Shown here in pieces: positions 63,132-64,000 of a stretch of DNA of 64,000 nt. The DNA lies in the NCBI GenBank assembly GCA_021741245.1, contig JAIOYF010000009.1, positions 107,705 to 171,704 on the forward strand, written 5' to 3'. Positions within the stretch are counted from its first letter, which is position 1, and every line of letters starts with the position of its first letter. The translations under genes were made by a program, and so were the position numbers. The notes under the pieces were generated by a model, which worked only from the letters and a program-made list of their open reading frames with translations, had not been told where the DNA came from and made no database searches. This stretch comes from Paracoccaceae bacterium. GTDB lineage: Bacteria > Pseudomonadota > Alphaproteobacteria > Rhodobacterales > Rhodobacteraceae.

Positions 63132-63147
63132 GTGAGTAATTACTCAC
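63132..63147. promoter_or_regulatory. Perfect 16-bp palindrome, probable TetR operator
   Basis: GTGAGTAATTACTCAC is its own reverse complement. It lies in the 81-base gap between the divergent cytochrome b561 and TetR genes, 12 bases before the TetR ATG, where TetR regulators usually bind to control themselves and the neighbour. Confidence 0.65.
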
Positions 63148-63158
63148 AAGAGGTTCCC

Positions 63159-63761
63159 ATGCTTCAACGCAAACCCGCCGAGGATCGCAAGGCTGATATC
63201 GTCGAGGCGCTTCTGCGTCTGGCTGATCAGATCGGGCCAGATCGCCTTACGACGAATGACATCGCACGCGAAGTCGGGGTCACCCAGGCCGCAATTTTCC
63301 GGCACTTCCCGACGAAGGCCGAGTTGTGGTCGGCGGTGGGAGAGGTGATCGCCGCGCGGCTGGCTGAGGCTTGGCAGCAGGCGCTCGCGGCGAACACCAC
63401 GCCGAAAGACCGGCTGCGCGCCCTGATCGCTGCGCAACTGCGCCAGATCGAGGCAATCCCGGCCTTGCCCGCAATTCTGCACTCGCGCGAACTGAACGTC
63501 GACAACGCTAACTTGCGTCAGCGGTTTCGCGGCATTTTGTTGCAATATCAGGCTCATCTGGTGGCCAATCTTGAAGGCATGATCGCCGACGGGTCTATCA
63601 CCCCGGACGTCCGACCGCAGGATGCGGCAATCCTGCTGACGTCGCTGGTGCAGGGCATTGCCATCCGCTGGAGCCTTGGTTCGCGGGGATTTGCGCTTCA
63701 ACCCGAAGGCCTGCGCCTGCTTGACGTGCAATTGGCGCTTTTTGCTTATGGGGAGAGATAG
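63159..63761 (+). CDS. TetR-family transcriptional regulator
   Basis: A 200-residue regulator from ATG 63159 (AGAGG 5 bases upstream). The helix-turn-helix is at about 27-46 (TNDIAREVGVTQAAIFRHFP), followed by the usual ligand-binding helices. It probably binds the palindrome at 63132 and controls itself, the cytochrome b561 gene, and the downstream membrane protein gene, whose start is 3 bases after its stop. The ligand is unknown. Confidence 0.9.
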   Translation: MLQRKPAEDRKADIVEALLRLADQIGPDRLTTNDIAREVGVTQAAIFRHFPTKAELWSAVGEVIAARLAEAWQQALAANTTPKDRLRALIAAQLRQIEAIPALPAILHSRELNVDNANLRQRFRGILLQYQAHLVANLEGMIADGSITPDVRPQDAAILLTSLVQGIAIRWSLGSRGFALQPEGLRLLDVQLALFAYGER

Positions 63762-63763
63762 CG

Positions 63764-64000
63764 ATGAAAATTCAACAGATTGCGGGCGGCGCAGCGATGG
63801 CCTTTGGGCTGCTGACACTGCTGTCTGGCGGCAAGGCGCTGTTCGGGACGGCCGACATGGGCGCGGTGGTGCCCTTTGTCTTGTGGTTCAACTTTGTTGC
63901 GGGCTTTGCCTATGTCGTGGGTGGCCTGCTGCTATGGCGCGGCCATCGCTTTGCCCTACCCGTGGCGCTGGCGATCCTGTTCGCCACGGCAATAGTCTTT
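63764..64000 (+). CDS. Membrane protein, truncated by the right edge
   Basis: The visible 79 residues from ATG 63764 show three hydrophobic segments (about 7-20, 33-52 and 64-79): LLTLLSGGKALFG, then FVLWFNFVAGFAYVVGG, then LPVALAILFATAIVF. GGGGAGA precedes the ATG. It is co-directional with the TetR gene and 3 bases after it, so likely under its control. Product not identified; the C-terminus is outside the window. Confidence 0.6.
   Translation, partial: MKIQQIAGGAAMAFGLLTLLSGGKALFGTADMGAVVPFVLWFNFVAGFAYVVGGLLLWRGHRFALPVALAILFATAIVF

Overview
The window is about 60% G+C and most of it is ordinary chromosome of an alphaproteobacterium of the order Rhodobacterales (Rhodobacter/Roseobacter relatives). 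The evidence is the sciP-ctrA pair, a dedicated pyrH-frr-uppS-cdsA-dxr-rseP-bamA-skp-fabZ-lpxA-lpxI-lpxB run, LpxI in place of LpxH, a yfgM-bamB-der block, a ccmE / endolysin-holin / argS / SPOR / nagZ / scpA-scpB block, a Tat-type peptide-binding protein, and a GTTC-N7-GTTC LexA-type box. I found no rRNA, tRNA or CRISPR array.

Layout. 1-2605: a truncated peptide ABC transporter binding protein and an AraC-type regulator. 2754-16671: miaA, then a long forward run that couples translation (pyrH, frr), isoprenoid and phospholipid precursors (uppS, cdsA, dxr), envelope proteolysis and outer-membrane assembly (rseP, bamA, skp) and lipid A synthesis (fabZ, lpxA, lpxI, lpxB). 16668-25939: mnmA, the cell-cycle pair sciP-ctrA, DNA ligase and recG, a 36-residue membrane peptide behind a LexA-type box, an Fe-S scaffold, hisI, sodB and a LOG-family enzyme. 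26065-38881: a LysM protein, an Atm1-type ABC exporter, an RND pump with its adaptor, yfgM-bamB-der and ndk. 38941-47823: a TfoX C-terminal-like protein, transketolase, zapA, the grxD-bolA Fe-S pair, purL, and an ECF42-type sigma factor with its DGPF partner. 48032-58869: a LysR regulator with an sRNA-like tail, an acyltransferase, murI, ccmE, an endolysin-holin pair that looks like the gene-transfer-agent lysis cassette, argS, a SPOR protein, nagZ, scpAB and an HNH endonuclease.

From about 58900 to the right edge the character changes. An HTH-tyrosine-recombinase gene and a methyltransferase gene each carry one in-frame TAG. They are followed by a cytochrome b561 gene and a TetR gene facing away from each other across a perfect 16-bp palindrome, and by a truncated membrane protein. 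This looks like accessory DNA with decaying genes.

The strongest leads are: the SOS-box small membrane peptide (23333-23513), which resembles in layout the SidA-type division inhibitors of Caulobacter; the endolysin-holin cassette with a start-codon hairpin (51499-52622); the ECF42 promoter match upstream of its DGPF-sigma operon (46141-46167); the candidate sRNA with an anti-Shine-Dalgarno motif (47854-47939); and the paired amber-interrupted genes (59098-62414).
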